NCBI RefSeq assembly: GCF_046244385.1
Contig: NZ_CP176366.1
Location: 3,410,001 to 3,474,000 of the forward strand
Source of the DNA: Methanospirillum stamsii
GTDB lineage: Archaea; Halobacteriota; Methanomicrobia; Methanomicrobiales; Methanospirillaceae
Direction of reading: 5' to 3'
DNA length: 64,000 bases
Shown here: positions 7,977 to 17,800 of the stretch, piece by piece
How the letters are laid out: every line of letters starts with the position of its first letter
How positions within the stretch are numbered: position 1 is the first letter of the stretch
The notes under the pieces: generated by a model
Told to the model about the DNA's origin: nothing
The model's database searches: none
What the model saw: only the letters and a program-made list of their open reading frames with translations
Translations under genes and position numbers: made by a program

Positions 7977-9618
7977 AGCCTGGATTATTGACGGGTATGT
8001 TGATGAACCGGCCTGTCTTGGTGTCCCCCCATACATCTCTCCATATATCAGGACCGTAGCAGGAGTATTTCTGGATAAAGAGATTCCGGTTACCTATCAT
8101 ACGATTGATGAGATTAAGAAAAATCCAGGTCTCCTCATAGAAGCGGGAACTGTTGATTATATAGTGATTATCGCCGGTATGACGGTTCCGGGAAAATACC
8201 TCGGAGGAACACCGGCAACCTGGCAGGAAATAGAACAACTTGGATCAGCTCTCAATGGACCACATACATTTCTTGGAGGACCCGTTCTTTTTGGAGCAGG
8301 AAAAAGCGGAGGAAAGACTGCAGTAAAAAAAGAAAATTTCCATGTTGATACACACCTTATTGGTTCACCAGCAGGAGCTCTTTCGCGATGGTTTTCAGGT
8401 AATACCCCATCAGCAACATTTGATTACCACATAGAAGACCCATGGTCTGTTAAGGGTGCCTCCATCATTACTCAGCATCCATGTTATCCCCATGTTATGT
8501 GTGAAATTGAAACTGCCCGGGGATGTAGCAGAGAGGTAACCGGTGGATGTGCATTTTGTACTGAACCGTTTTATGGTAAACCCCAATACCGGGAACAAAA
8601 GGGGATAGTGGCTGAAGTTGCGGCCCTTTCATCATCTGGTGCGATCCATTTCAGAATTGGAAGACAACCGGACATACTGGCATGGCAGGCAGGTTCAGGA
8701 GAATTTCCAAAGCCTAAACCAGATCTTATCGAAAAACTTTTTTCAGCCATAAGGATTGCAGCTCCATCTCTTAAAACCCTGCATATTGATAATGTCAATC
8801 CTGGAACGATTGCACGTCACCAGGAACTTGCATATGAAGGACTTCTTGCCATTGTTAGACATCATACTCCAGGTGACGTTGCAGCATTCGGATTAGAAAC
8901 CGCAGATCCAGCAGTGATTGAAGCAAATAATCTTAAGGCCACTCCGGATATGGTCTTTGAAGCCATCAGAATAGTAAATGAAGCAGGAAATATACGAAAC
9001 GATGGAATTCCGGAACTCCTTCCAGGTCTTAATTTTATCGCCGGCCTTGCAGGGGAAACATCCCGGACATATGAGCTGAACCGTGAATTTTTAGAGAAAA
9101 TTCTCCAGAGTGAATACCTTATCAGAAGAGTGAATATTCGGCAACTCATGCCCTTTGAAGGAACAAAGGCTTTTTCATTGAATGAACTTCCGGTCAATGA
9201 AAAGTCCTTTCATACTTTTAAGGAATGGACACGAAAACAATTTGATCTCCCCATGCTTCGAAAGGTTTTCCCGGAGCAGACAATACTGAAATCCGTAGTG
9301 ATTGAAGAAGAAGGAGAGATTTCTTTTGGAAGGCAGATGGGATCGTATCCGATTCTTGTAGGAATTCCCATGTCGATACCTAAAGGGAGTGTTATTGACA
9401 CAGTTGTAATAAGTCACGGAATGCGATCTCTAACAGCTCTTCCTTATCCGGTGCTTATTAACACCCTCCCTCATAAGGCTCTAAAATGGATACCTGGATT
9501 ATCTAAAAAGGGCATCGTCAAAATACTCGCAAACCGGCCCTTTCAAACGATACCAGCATTTGAAAAAGCAACGGGACTAACCTTTCCACCCGGATTTATT
9601 GATCTTACAGTTCCCTGA
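7966..9618 (+). CDS. radical SAM protein with unusual Cx7CxxC cluster motif
   Basis: The 550-residue protein has an N-terminal alpha/beta domain (about residues 1-155) reminiscent of the B12-binding-like domain of many radical SAM enzymes, but without a cobalamin DxHxxG motif. It is followed by a radical SAM core. The expected [4Fe-4S]-binding cysteines appear as ETARGCSREVTGGCAFC, i.e. Cx7CxxC instead of Cx3CxxC. Further core elements are FRIGRQPD, LHIDNVNPG and GLETADPAVIEANN. C-terminal residues 450-550 resemble a TRAM-like plus helical tail (VVISHGMRSLTALPYP). Function is unknown. The ATG at 7966 overlaps the mptE stop by 11 nt, so it is coupled to pterin synthesis genes. Its 3' end overlaps the convergent protease gene by 14 nt. 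Confidence 0.8.
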   Translation: MSAKAWIIDGYVDEPACLGVPPYISPYIRTVAGVFLDKEIPVTYHTIDEIKKNPGLLIEAGTVDYIVIIAGMTVPGKYLGGTPATWQEIEQLGSALNGPHTFLGGPVLFGAGKSGGKTAVKKENFHVDTHLIGSPAGALSRWFSGNTPSATFDYHIEDPWSVKGASIITQHPCYPHVMCEIETARGCSREVTGGCAFCTEPFYGKPQYREQKGIVAEVAALSSSGAIHFRIGRQPDILAWQAGSGEFPKPKPDLIEKLFSAIRIAAPSLKTLHIDNVNPGTIARHQELAYEGLLAIVRHHTPGDVAAFGLETADPAVIEANNLKATPDMVFEAIRIVNEAGNIRNDGIPELLPGLNFIAGLAGETSRTYELNREFLEKILQSEYLIRRVNIRQLMPFEGTKAFSLNELPVNEKSFHTFKEWTRKQFDLPMLRKVFPEQTILKSVVIEEEGEISFGRQMGSYPILVGIPMSIPKGSVIDTVVISHGMRSLTALPYPVLINTLPHKALKWIPGLSKKGIVKILANRPFQTIPAFEKATGLTFPPGFIDLTVP

Positions 9619-10738
9619 GCTCAATAACGGTGAAAATATCAGACTTGGTTATAATCCCAACGATTTTCTCGTCTTCTACTATGGGAATTCTGCCGATATC
9701 CTGACGTGTCATAATCCGGAGAGCATCCATAATCGGAGCATGAGGAGGGAGAGTTACAACATCCCTGGTCATCACGTCTCGTACCTGCATTGCATCACGG
9801 TCAAGAACCGGAGTCCGGGCAAGATCAGTAAGAGTAATAATACCAGATAATATCCCCCGATCAGTAACCGGAAACCCAAGATGCTTTGTCTGATACATCA
9901 GATTTAAAACTTCAGAGAGAGGCATCTGGGGGGGAAGGTCCATCACCGGTTTTGACATGACATCACCTGCGGTAACATCCTTTAAGAGAAAATTATACCT
10001 GGTTACCGCTGATTCCTGCCCGGCACCGATGTAAATAAAAAATGCTATCAGAATGAGAATAGGCGAGAAGAGCAGCAGCCCTATAAGACCAAAGGCTACA
10101 GCAAATCCTTTACCAATAGTTGAAGCAATAGAAGTCGCCTGATGAAGAGGCATCCTGCTGGCAAGATATGCACGAAGAACCCGGCCGCCATCCATAGGAA
10201 AAGCAGGCAGGAGATTAAATGCAAAGAGCAGGAAGTTGAGTATTGCCAGATATCCAAAAATAAAAACCAGAACTCCTGCTTGTGGACCATTTGTTAAAAC
10301 AAATGATGTCAGGTACATCAGCAGAGAACAGATTATGCCAATTGCAAGACTGGTGAGGGGACCTGCAAGTGCCATCACAAATTCTGTTCCAGGTTCCGGC
10401 TCCTGTTCCTCAATCGAAGCAACTCCCCCAAAAAACAGGAGAGTTATACTGTCAATACGGATTCCTGCCCTGATAGCAATGAGAGAATGAGCAAGTTCAT
10501 GAATATAAACCCCAATAAAAAGCCCAAGAGCAATGATGACTCCCAGAATATATGGAAAAAATCCGGCGGTAATAATGGTTTCATCTATAGATATTCTAAA
10601 GGTATTGCTGACAATTTCAGTGTAGAATGTAATCTCTGAACCAATTATCCATGCAAATAACGGAATGATGAGAAGAAACGTAAAATGAATAAGGACGGGT
10701 ATTCCAAAAAGCCGGCCAAGTTTAAATGATCCATCCAT
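9605..10738 (-). CDS. site-2-type zinc metalloprotease (M50) with C-terminal CBS pair
   Basis: This is an intramembrane protease of the SpoIVFB/Rv-S2P class. The 377-residue protein has about six hydrophobic segments; the catalytic HELAH (about residues 81-85) lies in YIHELAHSLIAIRAG and the second ligand motif DGGRVLRA at about 181-188. Two CBS domains fill residues 255-377 (DVMSKPVMDLPP ... ; VRDVMTRDVVTLPP ...), which in this family bind adenine nucleotides and tune activity. Length and order match MJ0392-type archaeal S2P. The substrate is unknown. It appears monocistronic and converges with the radical SAM gene. Confidence 0.93.
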   Translation of the reverse strand: MDGSFKLGRLFGIPVLIHFTFLLIIPLFAWIIGSEITFYTEIVSNTFRISIDETIITAGFFPYILGVIIALGLFIGVYIHELAHSLIAIRAGIRIDSITLLFFGGVASIEEQEPEPGTEFVMALAGPLTSLAIGIICSLLMYLTSFVLTNGPQAGVLVFIFGYLAILNFLLFAFNLLPAFPMDGGRVLRAYLASRMPLHQATSIASTIGKGFAVAFGLIGLLLFSPILILIAFFIYIGAGQESAVTRYNFLLKDVTAGDVMSKPVMDLPPQMPLSEVLNLMYQTKHLGFPVTDRGILSGIITLTDLARTPVLDRDAMQVRDVMTRDVVTLPPHAPIMDALRIMTRQDIGRIPIVEDEKIVGIITKSDIFTVIELREL

Positions 10739-11183
10739 ACTATCCTGTAATCATAGTCTCTGAGAACCAGTATAAGTATCTCATACTTCCAATTCTCATA
10801 ACTTCCTTACCCGATAACTAATACTGATCATAACCTGCGCTTTTGAGGTTTTTCAACTCACGAGAGTCTGGACAATCTCCATGAAGTCCCATATGTTCCT
10901 TACAAATCCTCGCTCATTCTTAAATTACTACTATGCATATAAACCAGTCTTTTTTTTACATATTGAAGACCAGATAACTGATGAATACCTTGACATTTTA
11001 AAATTTTTACTCTGACCAGAATATCCATTTTCATAATATCAGGGAATTCTTCATCAATACCTATAAATACAACTATTCAATAAAAACCCTGTTATTCAAC
11101 GATCCGGGATAAACCCACAGTTTTAAAATCTATCAATAAATTCGATAACATTTTTATCTATCCGGTAGTAATGTCAATGCAAT
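10739..11183. other. intergenic region without a recognisable gene (445 bp)
   Basis: AT-rich spacer between the divergent protease and PRC-barrel genes. I see no open frame of note. It holds an isolated T8 run at about 10950-10957 and a TTTTTATCTA stretch about 30 bp before the ATG at 11184 that could serve as a weak TATA element. No stable hairpin or repeat was found by eye. Confidence 0.4.
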
Positions 11184-11444
11184 ATGAAGAATCAGATAAC
11201 AGACCTGATCGGACTGAAAATATATTCGGAAAACGGGATGTTTATCGGAGAAGTAGAAGATGTTGTCCTTGATATTGATTCAAAACGTATTGATGCTCTT
11301 GCGGCAGGTAAACTCAACCCTGAGGTTGTAGAAGTAAAAACCCATAAAGGTGTTAAGATTCCATACCGTCTGGTAAAGAGCATATCTGATGTTATTGTAA
11401 TAAGACACATCCCTCATATGTTTAATAGTGGTGGAGAACTTTAA
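11184..11444 (+). CDS. PRC-barrel domain protein
   Basis: The 86-residue protein is a single PRC-barrel: LIGLKIYSENGMFIGEVEDVVLD, then an alternating strand pattern ending in IPYRLVKSISDVIVI. In euryarchaea such small PRC-barrel proteins are abundant; halophilic and methanogen members include CdpB-type cell division adaptors and RNA-maturation-associated proteins. This single-domain copy cannot be assigned to one of these. It is cytoplasmic and acidic. It lies 12 bp upstream of thg1 in the same direction, so the two are probably co-transcribed. Confidence 0.85.
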   Translation: MKNQITDLIGLKIYSENGMFIGEVEDVVLDIDSKRIDALAAGKLNPEVVEVKTHKGVKIPYRLVKSISDVIVIRHIPHMFNSGGEL

Positions 11445-11456
11445 TCCCAGGTTTTT

Positions 11457-12200
11457 ATGAAAGAGAGGGAGATATATGCAGACCTTAAAACTCTCTCTCC
11501 TCTTATGGTTCGTCTTGACGGACGAGCATTTCATCAGGTTACCAAAACTCTTTCCTTTTCAGAACCTTTTGATGAGATTTTTTCATCTGCGATGGCTGAA
11601 GTTACGAAAAGCCTGCTCAGTGATGCGGGATTTGCCCCAGTACTTGGGTTTACTTTTTCTGACGAGATAAGTCTCTATTTTACTGAAAGTCCCTTTCTTG
11701 GGCGAATAGAAAAGATTGATTCGGTTCTTGCCTCATTTGCTTCGAGTAGCCTCACCATAGCGTTAGAACTAAAAGAGCCAGTCTCATTTGATGCACGAAT
11801 CATTCCGGTCACACCGGATCATGTCCTGCCCTATCTTTCCTGGAGACAACAGGAGGCATGGCGAAACCACATAAACGGCTGGAGCCAGAAGTTGCTGAAG
11901 GATGAAGGATATACATCTCAGGAAACAGCCTCCATGCTCCATGCTATGAAAGCTGCTGATATTCATGAATTCTGTTTTCAGCGGGGAGTAAATCTTGCCA
12001 TGACTCCCGCCTGGCAAAGACGGGGTATTCTGGTGTACCGGACTGTTGCCCAGAAGGATGGATATAATCCGAAAACTGGTAAGCAGGTAACAGCATTAAG
12101 AAATATTATTACAATAGACAGGGATATCCCATTGTTTACAAATCCGGAGGGAAAAAACCTCATCAACGGACTGATAAGGAATGTATGTGATATGCAATAA
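11457..12200 (+). CDS. thg1: tRNA(His) guanylyltransferase / Thg1-like 3'-5' polymerase
   Basis: The 247-residue protein shows the Thg1 signature: metal-binding LDGRAFHQVTK (about residues 20-30, first Asp) and LGFTFSDEISLYF (about 62-74, second Asp), the HINGWSQKLLK-like region near 138, and the C-terminal RRGILVYR. Thg1 enzymes add nucleotides to the 5' end of tRNA in the 3'-to-5' direction; archaeal versions either form G-1 of tRNA-His or repair 5'-truncated tRNAs. The ATG is preceded by CCCAGGT at 5 nt. It follows the PRC-barrel gene by 12 bp. Length is normal. Confidence 0.92.
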   Translation: MKEREIYADLKTLSPLMVRLDGRAFHQVTKTLSFSEPFDEIFSSAMAEVTKSLLSDAGFAPVLGFTFSDEISLYFTESPFLGRIEKIDSVLASFASSSLTIALELKEPVSFDARIIPVTPDHVLPYLSWRQQEAWRNHINGWSQKLLKDEGYTSQETASMLHAMKAADIHEFCFQRGVNLAMTPAWQRRGILVYRTVAQKDGYNPKTGKQVTALRNIITIDRDIPLFTNPEGKNLINGLIRNVCDMQ

Positions 12201-12240
12201 CAGAGTTTCATGAAAAACTACCAAAAATACAAAGATATTT

Positions 12241-14643
12241 ATGAAAAAATCCATCTGCAATGGGGCAATCATCGTTGGAATAATTTTTTTAATTCTGTTT
12301 TCAATTCAGATACCAGCCAGTGCTTTCATTCCAGACCGGGCAATTTTTGAATATATTCACAATATTTCCACGAATCCAGAAATAAAAAATAATATTTTGG
12401 GATTATCATTTCCATGGAATAATGAAAACCAGGCTTACCTAAAGCAAAACCTTTTTCTGGAAAATTCAATAAAAATCCCGAATCAATTTAAAGACATTCG
12501 GGATTTACAAAAAAATTCTGATTCAATTCAGATAATCGGGGATAATTACTCTTATTCTCCTCATGATGCAAATAGTAACGAATTATATATCCCCCTGGAA
12601 CGATGGAGAGATATTCCATTAGACTGGATTTTATCAACCGAACCAGAGGGAACAATTATCGTTTCATCACAGTTGAATAATCCGGTTAATAAAAAAATTA
12701 CCATACCTCCTGCAACCCATGAGAAAGGTATCCTCTTATTTTCATCAGTAACCATTCCAGATAATAAACCGGGTTTTTCCTTTTTTATAAATGGAAATAT
12801 TTCAATTATGGATTCTTTAGCATTTTTAGTTAAAGATACTGTACGTCCTGATAATATCAAAATCTATTCTGTTCCTCCTGGAAATTATTCCAATACCGCT
12901 TATCTCAATCTCGCCGAATTTTCCGGAAATAAAACCTCTTTGGTTTTGGGAGCCAGTTTTCTTTCCGAAAAAGAACAACCCTGGATTATTACCGGGTTTT
13001 CTCAGGGAAATGATTTAGAAATTCCAGAGAAAAGAGAAATTTTACCCATTTCTGACAACCTGACTGACAACCTGTTTCTCCATGTGGAGTTGCCCACTCC
13101 AACCGAGACAAAATATCCAAACATTTCTAAAATTCATCCGGTGAATATCTTAAATATCCAGACGAATTTTTCAATAAATATTTACGGAGAACATTTCCTT
13201 CCTGGTGCAAAAGTATGGATAGAAGGAACGGATTATGGAGAGATTTATTCCAATAACGCCACAATTGTTTCAGGAAAAAATATTTCAGCAATATTTTCAA
13301 ACCTTAACCTGCCCTCTGATACTTTTTCAGTAGGGGTAACAAACCCTGATGGAAAAACTGCCAGAATCTATGATGCACTTACAATTCATACTCCGAACAA
13401 ACCGGAGATTGAAGAAATATCACCAATTACAGGACCAAATACGGAAATTTTTAATATTACAAAACTCAATATCACCCATTTTTCATATGGGGATTCCATT
13501 TATTTAACCAGGAAAGGATTTTCCCCGATATATGCAACAAACATTCAGATGCTCACGAATAATACCCTTTCCTGTAAATTCGATCTAACCGGTGAACCGA
13601 TAGGTTACTGGAACCTGACCGTAAAAAAACCAAATGGAAGAGACGATACCTGTATTGATTGTTTTTCCATAACCGGAGAGAATACCCAGTATTATTCATT
13701 TTTTTCCGATATGATACTTACAGGAAGTTCTGAATTGGAAAATCCGGTGATTGAAGCCCTTGCAATTGATTCAGCAGATAATCTAATTCTATCAGACTCA
13801 TCACGAAATGTTATCCAAAAGATTTCTCCTGATGGAACTCTCATCAGGGAATGGGGAGGATATGGGAATAGTACTGGAAATTTTATTTATCCGGGATCTG
13901 TTGCATTATCCAAAACCGGTAATGTGTATGTGATAGACAAAGGAAACAGACGTATCCAGAAATTTAATTCAGACGGAATGTTTCAGACAACATGGGGAAC
14001 AGAAGGATCAGAGAAGGGACAGTTTAAAAATCCCTGTGGATTAACCGTGGATAATGCTGATAATGTCTATATTTGTGATACCAATAACCACCGAATTCAA
14101 AAATTTTCCGGAGATGGACAATTTCTCATGACCTGGGGATCTCAGGGAGGGTTTCCCGGACAGTTCAATTTTCCCACAGGAATAGTATCAGGCATAAACG
14201 AAACATTATATGTCATTGATAACGGAAATGACCGGATACAGCAGTTTGACTTGATGGGAAATTATCTTGCCGGATGGGGAGGATCCGGAACGAAAAATGG
14301 TGAATTTTTAAATCCGGGATCAATTGCAAAAGACACTCAAAATAATGTATATATCACTGACCTCACCCGCCATCAGGTACAGAAATTTGATGCAAATGGA
14401 ATTTTTCTATCCAAATGGGGATCATATGGAACAGATGAGGGTGATTTCCGGTGTCCGGATGAAATTGCCATCAACAGTTCAGGATTCGTATATCTAACCG
14501 ACTGTATAACAAACCGGATTCAGGTATATAACTTGAAAGATGATTCGCGGTTTTTTAATTTGAATTCTCAAAAGAATGATGAATTATTTTCAGATGACTT
14601 TTCATTATTTTCAGATAACTTTACATTATTTCCAGAGGGATAA
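12241..14643 (+). CDS. secreted IPT/TIG and NHL beta-propeller protein
   Basis: The 800-residue protein begins with a signal peptide (KKS, then GAIIVGIIFLILFSIQIPASA, residues about 9-29). Residues 30-290 are an Asn/Ser-rich region with many N-glycosylation sequons; about 295-480 contain two IPT/TIG-like beta-sandwich repeats (IHPVNILNIQTNFSINIYG; EISPITGPNTEIFNI); about 500-770 hold six NHL repeats (VYVIDKGNRRIQKF, VYICDTNNHRIQKF, LYVIDNGNDRIQQF, VYITDLTRHQVQKF ...), enough for a closed six-bladed propeller. The last residues repeat SDDFSLF/SDNFTLF. No C-terminal anchor is visible, so it is probably exported or wall-associated. Ligand and role are unknown. It stands alone, 40 bp after thg1, with a base composition richer in A+T than its neighbours. 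Confidence 0.82.
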   Translation: MKKSICNGAIIVGIIFLILFSIQIPASAFIPDRAIFEYIHNISTNPEIKNNILGLSFPWNNENQAYLKQNLFLENSIKIPNQFKDIRDLQKNSDSIQIIGDNYSYSPHDANSNELYIPLERWRDIPLDWILSTEPEGTIIVSSQLNNPVNKKITIPPATHEKGILLFSSVTIPDNKPGFSFFINGNISIMDSLAFLVKDTVRPDNIKIYSVPPGNYSNTAYLNLAEFSGNKTSLVLGASFLSEKEQPWIITGFSQGNDLEIPEKREILPISDNLTDNLFLHVELPTPTETKYPNISKIHPVNILNIQTNFSINIYGEHFLPGAKVWIEGTDYGEIYSNNATIVSGKNISAIFSNLNLPSDTFSVGVTNPDGKTARIYDALTIHTPNKPEIEEISPITGPNTEIFNITKLNITHFSYGDSIYLTRKGFSPIYATNIQMLTNNTLSCKFDLTGEPIGYWNLTVKKPNGRDDTCIDCFSITGENTQYYSFFSDMILTGSSELENPVIEALAIDSADNLILSDSSRNVIQKISPDGTLIREWGGYGNSTGNFIYPGSVALSKTGNVYVIDKGNRRIQKFNSDGMFQTTWGTEGSEKGQFKNPCGLTVDNADNVYICDTNNHRIQKFSGDGQFLMTWGSQGGFPGQFNFPTGIVSGINETLYVIDNGNDRIQQFDLMGNYLAGWGGSGTKNGEFLNPGSIAKDTQNNVYITDLTRHQVQKFDANGIFLSKWGSYGTDEGDFRCPDEIAINSSGFVYLTDCITNRIQVYNLKDDSRFFNLNSQKNDELFSDDFSLFSDNFTLFPEG

Positions 14644-14869
14644 GAGATCTGAAAAATTCTTTTCGTATTATTGTTAGTTGTCTGATATTGTATCCATGAC
14701 TCATGGCATAATCATTCTTTTGAAAATCCGGACAATCATGATTTTCCCATAAACGGTTCAACAGAACCAACACCTTTTTCATTTTCGGAAAATATTTGAT
14801 TGGCTTGTAAAAAAGGGATTGTTTTAATAATTTTATCGTTACTTGAAGTCCAGAAAATGGATATCTCAT
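14621..14869 (-). CDS. possible small ORF coupled to ileS (doubtful)
   Basis: An 82-codon frame begins with an ATG that overlaps the ileS stop codon in the ATGA arrangement seen between real gene pairs here, and ends 23 nt inside the 3' end of the convergent NHL gene. The product is basic and soluble (RLWENHDCPDFQKNDYA, then SHGYNIRQL); I recognise no domain. It could be a genuine small protein, a relic of a longer gene or a chance frame. There is no independent ribosome-binding site. Confidence 0.3.
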   Translation of the reverse strand: MRYPFSGLQVTIKLLKQSLFYKPIKYFPKMKKVLVLLNRLWENHDCPDFQKNDYAMSHGYNIRQLTIIRKEFFRSLIPLEIM

Positions 14870-17800
14870 CCGGCCAGAGATATCCCCAGCGTAACATTCA
14901 CTCCTTCAATATCCCAATCCCGATCAAGCTGGAACAATACTGACCCATCCCTGCCACTTACAGATTCATGAATCTTCAGTATCTTCCCCCGAACCTCCTG
15001 TTTTATGAGATCCTGCCATGAAGTAGAAAGAAGCTCCCGCAGATGTTCATCCCCAATGACCGCATCAATCAGGATATTATCCTCGACATTCAGATCAAGT
15101 TGTTTTCTCATCTCCTGGAGCCTTCTGATGATCTCACGACTGTAGCCTTCAGCCTCTATATCCTGAGTAAGGGTTATATCAACATATACCGACGCATCAG
15201 GCATCTCTGCACCAAAGATCCTTTCCGGAAGATGCTGACTGAACGTCATATGCTCAGCCGTGAGAACAAATTCTTCAGTTCCGTCACTGAGGGTCACCGA
15301 ACCAGACTCCTCCAGTTGTTTTCTGAGGGCAGAACCATCAGCAGTCTCAATGAGACTCTTTACAACCGGTCCTTTCTTCCCAAACGATGGTCCGATCTTC
15401 TTCATGATCGGTTCTGCATTATACCGCATCCGGTCCCAGGATCCCTGGATGACCTCAATATTCCGGGCATTGGCACGATCCTTTGCCAGTTCTTCCATCG
15501 AACTGAAGGCTTCGGTGACTGATTCACTTGATGTCACAACAATCACATTCTCCACCGGCCAGCGAAGTTTTCTCTTACCTGCCTGCCGTGCATTTGCGAC
15601 TGCCTCATCAAAGGACCGGACCACATCCATCCGACGTTCAAGGTTCTCATCAATGAGCCGGATATCTCCTGCAGGCCATGCCAGCATGTGAACCGAGACC
15701 GGATCTGCAGAAAGCCGGAGATTTTCATACATTGCCTCGGTGATATGGGGGGCAAATGGGGCAAGAAGTCTGCAGAGAGTGCGAAGACAGTATGCAATGG
15801 TTTCATAGGCAAACTTCTTGTCAGGAGAATCTTCCTCAAGCCACATCCGGGGCCGGACAATCTGGACATACCACCTTGAGAGATCTTCAAGGATGAAATT
15901 CATCAATTGACGGGTGACCCTATGGAGTTGGTACTCACCCATGTCGGCAGAGATCTGTCTGGTGATTGAATTAATACGAGAGATTATCCACCTATCAATC
16001 TCCGGCATCTCTCTATAGGAACGAACGATGTATTCATCATCATATATCCCGTCTGATGATTGAGCAGGTGAAAAACCGTCAAGAATCATGTAGGGAAGCG
16101 GGAACCGGTACACGTTCCAGAGGATATTCATCGTCCGGTTCACAGTAGATACGCCGTCCCAGTTAAATTTCAGATCTTCCCATGGTGCATTGGATGATAA
16201 AATATAGAGACGGAGAACATCAACCCCGAATTTCTCAATTACTTCTTCAGGGGTGACCACATTTCCAAGACTCTTGCTCATCTTCCGGCCATCAGCATCA
16301 AGAGCAAACCCATGCATCAGGACGCTCTTATAGGGTGACCGATTAAATGCAATGGTAGAAGCTCCAAGCTGTGAGTAAAACCATCCTCTGGTCTGATCCT
16401 GTCCTTCAGTGATAAAATCAGCAGGCCACATCTCATGAAACAGGGCATCATTCCGGGGAAACCCAAGAGTGGCCCAGGATGCCATTGCCGAGTCAAACCA
16501 GACATCAAAGATATCTTCAACCCGTTTCATTGACCCGCCACAGGAACAGGGGACAGATATCTCATCAACATATGGCCGGTGAGGATCAGTGAGATTACTA
16601 CCTGCTGCTTCGTTCAGTTCTGCAACTGTTCCAAATACCCGGCTGGCACCACATGATGAACATTGCCAGACCGGAATCGGAATACCCCAATATCGCTGCC
16701 TTGAAATACACCAGTCCCGTGCATCAGAGACAAAATCATAAAAACGGGCACTTCCTGCCCATTCCGGATACCAGGAAGTAGCTTTTATCTCTGATAGCAT
16801 CTTTTCTTTCATCTTCGGAACCGAGATGAACCATTGTTCAGTTGCCCGGTAGATAATTGGGGTCTTACACCTCCAGCAGTGACCATACCGATGGGTAATT
16901 TTCATCCGTCCAAGAAGATGGGATCCAAGGTCTTCCAAAATTTTATCATTTGCATCACGGACAAAAAGACCCTCATATACCCCACCTTCTTTATTGTAAT
17001 ATCCGGCTCCATCTACCGGACAGAATATATCAAGCCCTTTTTCAACGCCAAGAAGATAATCATCCCATCCATGTCCGGGTGCGATGTGGACCATTCCGGT
17101 GTTATCCATTTCAACAAAACCGGCGATTACAACTTTATGATCAATTTCCTTCTGACGTGGAATAAGGTGAGCAAGCGGAGAAGAATATTTGGTTCCGGAA
17201 AGATCAGAACCGCTCTTTTCACTAAGAATTGAAAAGTTCTGATATTTTCCTCGTTTTAAGACGGATTCAACAAGGTCTTTGGCAATCCAGAGGATTTCCT
17301 TATTTCCATCTTTTACAGCCTCAACCCGGGCATATATAAAATCTTTATCAACAGCAACAGCTACATTAGCCGGAAGGGTCCATGGAGTGGTGGTCCAAAT
17401 GACGAGATATTCATTCTCAAGACCATGGATTGGGAACTTTACAAATATTGACGGATCTTTTTCATCCCAGTACTCAACTTCAGAATCAGCGATCGCTGTC
17501 TCACACCGGGGACACCAGTTTACCACCCGGTGACCACGCTCCAGGAGTCCTTTTTCATGTGCCTGTTTCAGGGTCCACCATGCCGCTTCAATATATTCGG
17601 GCATGACAGTCTGATAGGGATCATCAAAGTTCATCCAAATTCCAAGAGACCTGAACTGGTCGGACATGATGTCTTTATGACTTAAGGCAAAACTTTTACA
17701 TTTCTCAATAAAAGCACCAATGCCGTATGACTCGATATCCTTTTTATTTTCAAACCCGAGTTCATGTTCAACCCTGACTTCAATCGGAAGTCCGTGCATG

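Noticed and set aside
10978..11015. CTGATGA followed 27 nt later by CTGA, resembling boxes C and D of a guide RNA
   Set aside because: There are no D' and C' boxes, no terminal stem, and such short motifs are expected by chance in AT-rich spacer DNA.
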